From positions 1-9,466 of the forward strand of contig JAFGPY010000020.1 in the NCBI GenBank assembly GCA_016935955.1: DNA of 9,466 bases, in the 5' to 3' direction. The notes beneath the pieces are model-generated. The model saw only the letters and a program-made list of their open reading frames with translations. It had not been told where the DNA came from and ran no database searches. This DNA is from Planctomycetota bacterium (GTDB lineage Bacteria; Planctomycetota; Phycisphaerae; FEN-1346; JAACEH01). Position 1 is the first letter of the stretch, and each line of letters opens with the position of its first letter. This document shows positions 6,772 through 9,466 of the stretch, in pieces. The position numbers and the translations under genes are program-made.

Positions 6772-7789
6772 ACGCGAATATATCGGCGCGATTCACCTCC
6801 ACAGCACCTTCAGCGACGGTCGCCGGCCGGTCGAGGAGATCATCGCCGAGGCCCGGCGCGCCGAGTTGGACTACATTATCGTCTGCGACCACAACAGCGA
6901 CGACACGGCCCGGCGAGGGCTGACCGGTTGGCATGATGGCCTGCTGGTGCTGTCGGCCCCGGAGGTCGGCGGGCGAGGGTGCCCGCATTTTCTGGCCTTC
7001 GGCCTGAAGGACCTCGACGCGCTCGTGGAAAAGCCCTCGCCGGAGGCCCTCGAAGACGCCTTCGCCCAGGGAGCCGCCAACGTCATTGCCCATCCGCACG
7101 CCGCGCACATCGCCTTCCTACCGCGCAAACCCGTGGACTGGACCTACTGGGACACCGCCGCCTTCCGCGGCATGGAGATCTGGTCCTACATGCACGACGT
7201 CTGCCACAACGCCGTGCCCTGGCGGTTGCCGCTGGTGTTCACGTGGCACCGCCTGCTGGTGACCGGGCCGCGGCGCGAGACGCTCGAACTCTGGGACCGC
7301 CTGTGCCGCGAGCGGCGCGTGGCGGCGTTCGGTTCGCTCGACAATCACGCCTCCAGGAGGGCGGTCATCCGCGAGATGTACCCGCACCGCGATCTGTTTC
7401 GGACCATCCGCACGCACGTCGTCTGCGAAACGTTGCCCGAGGACGGCGCCGCCGCGATCGAACAACTGACCGACGCTCTCCTGGAAGGCAAGAGCTTCAT
7501 CGCCATGGACGCCTGGTCTCCGGCCGCGGGATTCACCTTCCGCGTCGAGGGCGGCGCGACGCTGGGCCTCGGCCGGGAAACGCTCTGGCAGCCGGGCATG
7601 CGCCTGGTGGTCGAGTCGCCGCAACCGGCCGACCTGGCCGTGGTCCGCGACGGCGACATCATCGAACGTCGGCCGGCCTGCCGCCGACTGGAGCTTCCCG
7701 CGGAGCGGCCGGGCGTGTATCGTATCGAGGGACGGCTGCGGCGGCGGCCGTGGGTCTTCACGAATCCGATCTACCTGCGCGAGGCCTGA
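6764..7789 (+). CDS. PHP-domain metal-dependent phosphoesterase
   Basis: A 341-residue protein with an N-terminal PHP domain, a trinuclear-metal phosphoesterase fold found in histidinol phosphatases, polymerase-associated domains and TrpH/RNase AM-type proteins. Metal ligands appear in order: H11-L-H13 with D18 in HLHSTFSDG, D42-H43, E67, H110/H112 in AHPHAAH, E138, and D193/H195 in SLDNHASR. Residues from about 255 form a beta-rich C-terminal domain ending TNPIYLREA, a layout I associate with PHP proteins that process phosphate esters, though I cannot name the substrate. GGAAGGCGG lies just upstream, inside the preceding gene, which overlaps by 8 bases. Nucleotide, nucleic-acid or sugar phosphates are all possible substrates. 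Confidence 0.9.
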   Translation: MAEREYIGAIHLHSTFSDGRRPVEEIIAEARRAELDYIIVCDHNSDDTARRGLTGWHDGLLVLSAPEVGGRGCPHFLAFGLKDLDALVEKPSPEALEDAFAQGAANVIAHPHAAHIAFLPRKPVDWTYWDTAAFRGMEIWSYMHDVCHNAVPWRLPLVFTWHRLLVTGPRRETLELWDRLCRERRVAAFGSLDNHASRRAVIREMYPHRDLFRTIRTHVVCETLPEDGAAAIEQLTDALLEGKSFIAMDAWSPAAGFTFRVEGGATLGLGRETLWQPGMRLVVESPQPADLAVVRDGDIIERRPACRRLELPAERPGVYRIEGRLRRRPWVFTNPIYLREA

Positions 7790-7821
7790 CGCGCCGCAGC
7801 GATCCGCAAGGGGCTCTGTCG

Positions 7822-8580
7822 ATGGCCAAGGCCAATGCGATTACCGGGAAAGCCATGACGTCGCTGCTCGACGATGCCGTCGCCCGCGGCCTGTCGCTGG
7901 ATTTCGTTCGTCTCCTGCCGACCGGTCACGACGCCTGTCGCTCGCGGTTCGTCGAGGTGCCCAAGATGGCCGTGGCCGTCGAGGTCCCCAGCCGCATGGG
8001 CCACCCCGTGCCCGTGCGTCCCGGCGAGGCAATCGAAATTCGTTTTCACCTTCGCGACAAGCACTACCATTTTCGCTCCTCGGTGACCCGGCGGGCCAAG
8101 GTGTCCGTGACGGATCGCCTCGACATGTCGGTGCTCGAACTCGTGCCGCCGAAGTCCGTTCATCCGCTTCAGCGCCGGCGGCATGCCCGCGTGACCGTCG
8201 ATGCGTCGCAGCGGCTGATGGCTCACCTCTGGCTGGTCGACGAACAGCACGAGGACGTGGCCGCACAGATGCCTCCGGCCGAGATCCTCGACCTGAGCGG
8301 CGGAGGGATGCGCGTCATCGTCGAGGGCCCGCTGCGCGGACGGTTCAAGGAGGGACGCTCGCTGCACGTGCACGTTGACCTCGCCGACGGCCGCGCGCCG
8401 CTCCAGATTCGTGCCCACGTCGAGCACGTGGACCGTTCGATTTCGCACCAGGCTCGCCTGGGCGTGCACTTCGAGGGACTCGACGATTCGCCGCAGGGCA
8501 GGGCCGCAATGGACCGGCTGGTTCGCTTCGTGGCCCGCCGCGAGCGTGACGAGTTGCAGCGCATGAAGAAGCAGCGTTGA
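7822..8580 (+). CDS. YcgR-like PilZ-domain protein, probable c-di-GMP effector
   Basis: A 252-residue cytoplasmic protein. Residues about 22-110 resemble the YcgR N-terminal (PilZN) beta-barrel. From about 115 there is a PilZ domain with the two known cyclic-di-GMP contacts: an RxxxR motif (R119-R123 in RRRHAR) and DxSxxG (D157-S159-G162 in DLSGGGM). Both are intact, so ligand binding is likely. Known relatives change motility, secretion or polysaccharide synthesis when cyclic-di-GMP rises. AAGGGG 8 bases before ATG 7822 fixes the start; the frame is open much further upstream, but only as a shadow of the PHP gene. The 32-bp gap suggests it is the last gene of the cluster. No flagellar or polysaccharide gene is nearby, so its target is unknown. 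Confidence 0.85.
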   Translation: MAKANAITGKAMTSLLDDAVARGLSLDFVRLLPTGHDACRSRFVEVPKMAVAVEVPSRMGHPVPVRPGEAIEIRFHLRDKHYHFRSSVTRRAKVSVTDRLDMSVLELVPPKSVHPLQRRRHARVTVDASQRLMAHLWLVDEQHEDVAAQMPPAEILDLSGGGMRVIVEGPLRGRFKEGRSLHVHVDLADGRAPLQIRAHVEHVDRSISHQARLGVHFEGLDDSPQGRAAMDRLVRFVARRERDELQRMKKQR

Positions 8581-8610
8581 CCGCCGCCGCGCAGGAGACC
8601 CGATGAACCA

Positions 8611-8679
8611 GGTGCCATGGCCGCTTGCGGCCATGGCGGTGGGCCTGAGAACTCATGGCCGCGAGCGGCCATGGCACCC
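8611..8679. repeat. REP-like double palindrome, copy 2
   Basis: Two hairpins stand in tandem: 8614-8624 with 8627-8637 (11 bp, loop TT) and 8654-8662 with 8665-8673 (9 bp, loop GA). The whole unit is bounded by a perfect 15-bp inverted repeat (8611-8625 with 8664-8678). It shares the GGTGCCATGG/CATGGCACC ends and the length of the repeat at 292-358. It lies just after the PilZ gene and 5 bases after an ATG with a good ribosome site. No T-rich tail follows, so it is not a standard terminator. Confidence 0.75.
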
Positions 8680-8765
8680 AGTCCAGAGACAGTGCGGCAA
8701 ACAGTCGGCGACGATGCCCGTGTCACTCTTTATAACGGGCTGCTATGGCGGCCGGGAGGAGAACG

Positions 8766-9320
8766 ATGGCAGGCAGGGACGCGTCATCGTGGTCCTACCG
8801 TGTGCTGCCGACGCCCTGGGGGGCGATGGCCGTGGTGGCCTGCGGCGATCGTCTGGCGGGCGTTCTTCTGCCCGACGCCGACCGCAAGCGGCTGGCGGCG
8901 ACCGTGGCGGCGCGGTGGCCGCAGGCGACGCTCAACCGTTCGCTCCTGCCGTCTCTGGCGGCGGGCATCGCGGACTACTTCGCGGGCCGCGCTGCCGAGT
9001 TCGACGTGGCGATCGACCTGTCCGGCTGCACGCCGTTTCAGCGTTGCGTCCTGGAGGCCTGCCGCCGGATTCCGACCGGGAAGGTGCTGACCTACGGCCA
9101 ACTGGCTGCCAGAGCCGGGCGGCCGCGAGCCGCGCGAGCCGTGGGCCAGGCCATGGCCGGCAACCCGGTGCCGCTGGTCGTCCCGTGTCACCGCGTGGTT
9201 GCCGCCGGGGGCGCCCTGGGCGGCTTCAGTGCATCGGGGGGTGAGGGGATGAAGCGGCGGCTGCTGGACCACGAGCGGCGTTTCTGGCCTCAGAAGGCGT
9301 CGCGGACGCATCGCGCTTGA
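8766..9320 (+). CDS. ogt: Methylated-DNA--protein-cysteine methyltransferase
   Basis: A 184-residue suicide enzyme that moves an alkyl group from O6-alkylguanine (or O4-alkylthymine) in DNA to its own cysteine. The active-site PCHRV motif is intact (C141 acceptor, H142). Also present are the minor-groove-binding tyrosine in TYGQLA (Y110), the arginine finger in RAVGQAM (R124), the GNP turn (132-134) and E170 in LLDHE. The N-terminal part is short and lacks the Ada regulatory domain, so this is an Ogt-type enzyme. ATG 8766 follows GGAGG by 6 bases; a start at 8745 is less likely. It follows a palindromic repeat and probably has its own transcription, although no strong promoter was found upstream. 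Its end carries the -35 box of the tRNA promoter. Confidence 0.95.
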   Translation: MAGRDASSWSYRVLPTPWGAMAVVACGDRLAGVLLPDADRKRLAATVAARWPQATLNRSLLPSLAAGIADYFAGRAAEFDVAIDLSGCTPFQRCVLEACRRIPTGKVLTYGQLAARAGRPRAARAVGQAMAGNPVPLVVPCHRVVAAGGALGGFSASGGEGMKRRLLDHERRFWPQKASRTHRA

Positions 9321-9345
9321 CAATCCGGAAGGGCCGCGGTACATT
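9317..9345 (+). promoter_or_regulatory. Promoter of the tRNA-Arg gene
   Basis: TTGACA (9317-9322, perfect) and TACATT (9340-9345, 4 of 6) are separated by exactly 17 bp. The -35 box overlaps the ogt stop codon. A start near 9352 would give a 5' leader of about 70 bases to be removed by RNase P. Confidence 0.6.
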
Positions 9346-9423
9346 GTTGTTCTGCTGTGGCGACGGAGGGCCTGTCTTGGCACGGTCGGCCGGACCGCAG
9401 CGATGCAAAAAACTTAGCCGGGT

Positions 9424-9466
9424 GCGCCCATAGCTCAATTGGATAGAGCGTCGGTCTACGGAACCG
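9424..9466 (+). tRNA. tRNA-Arg (anticodon ACG), 3' part outside window
   Basis: GCGCCCA begins the acceptor stem, TA follows, then the D arm GCTC-AATTGGAT-AGAGC. The anticodon stem starts TCGGT, and the 7-base loop CTACGGA contains ACG at positions 34-36, followed by ACCG. This is tRNA-Arg, whose A34 is normally converted to inosine. The sequence stops within the 3' side of the anticodon stem, so the variable loop, T arm and acceptor pairing cannot be checked. Confidence 0.9.

Noticed and set aside
6979..7821. Upstream extension of the PilZ frame through the PHP gene
   Set aside because: Out-of-frame shadow of the PHP gene; the PilZ start at 7822 has its own ribosome site.
8731..8736. TATAAC as a -10 box for ogt
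   Set aside because: The region 16-18 bp upstream (around GGCGAC) does not resemble a -35 box, so support is too weak to annotate.

Overview
The window looks like a fragment of a high-GC planctomycete chromosome (Planctomycetota, possibly a Phycisphaerae-type lineage). The evidence is two proteins ending in PEP-CTERM sorting signals (VPEP, hydrophobic stretch, basic tail), strongly GC-biased third codon positions, and palindromic GGTGCCATGG repeats between genes. The lineage is an inference from these traits; no marker gene was compared.

Layout. Positions 1-264 are the end of an exported SGNH/GDSL-type hydrolase on the + strand. A palindromic repeat (292-358) and an intrinsic terminator follow. 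Two minus-strand genes come next: methionyl-tRNA synthetase (metG, 418-2058) with its own promoter, and a PEP-CTERM surface protein (2360-3022) preceded by a possible translationally coupled 49-codon ORF. Each minus-strand gene ends in a very similar hairpin terminator. Positions 3169-3706 hold no convincing intact gene; part of this stretch is visibly AT-richer and may carry a gene relic.

At 4481-4645 two good sigma70-type promoters stand back to back. Leftward is a sugar-phosphate isomerase/epimerase-like TIM barrel (3707-4480). Rightward is a tight cluster: an HgdB/BcrC-like 2-hydroxyacyl-CoA dehydratase component (4646-5671), a flippase-like membrane protein of the LPG-synthase TM family (5668-6771), a PHP-domain metal phosphoesterase (6764-7789), and a YcgR-like PilZ protein (7822-8580). 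The first three overlap by a few bases and the fourth follows after 32 bp, so they are probably one operon. After a second palindromic repeat (8611-8679) come an O6-alkylguanine-DNA alkyltransferase (ogt, 8766-9320) and the first 43 bases of a tRNA-Arg(ACG), with a promoter overlapping the end of ogt.

How the genes may work together. metG, ogt and the tRNA are housekeeping genes. The 4646-8580 cluster combines a radical-type acyl-CoA dehydratase-like subunit without a visible partner, a polytopic membrane protein, a phosphoesterase and a cyclic-di-GMP-binding-type protein. No known pathway is recognised for this set, so it is the best candidate here for an undescribed function, but only on the basis of gene order. 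Nothing in the window resembles a CRISPR array, phage, intact insertion sequence or known defence system.
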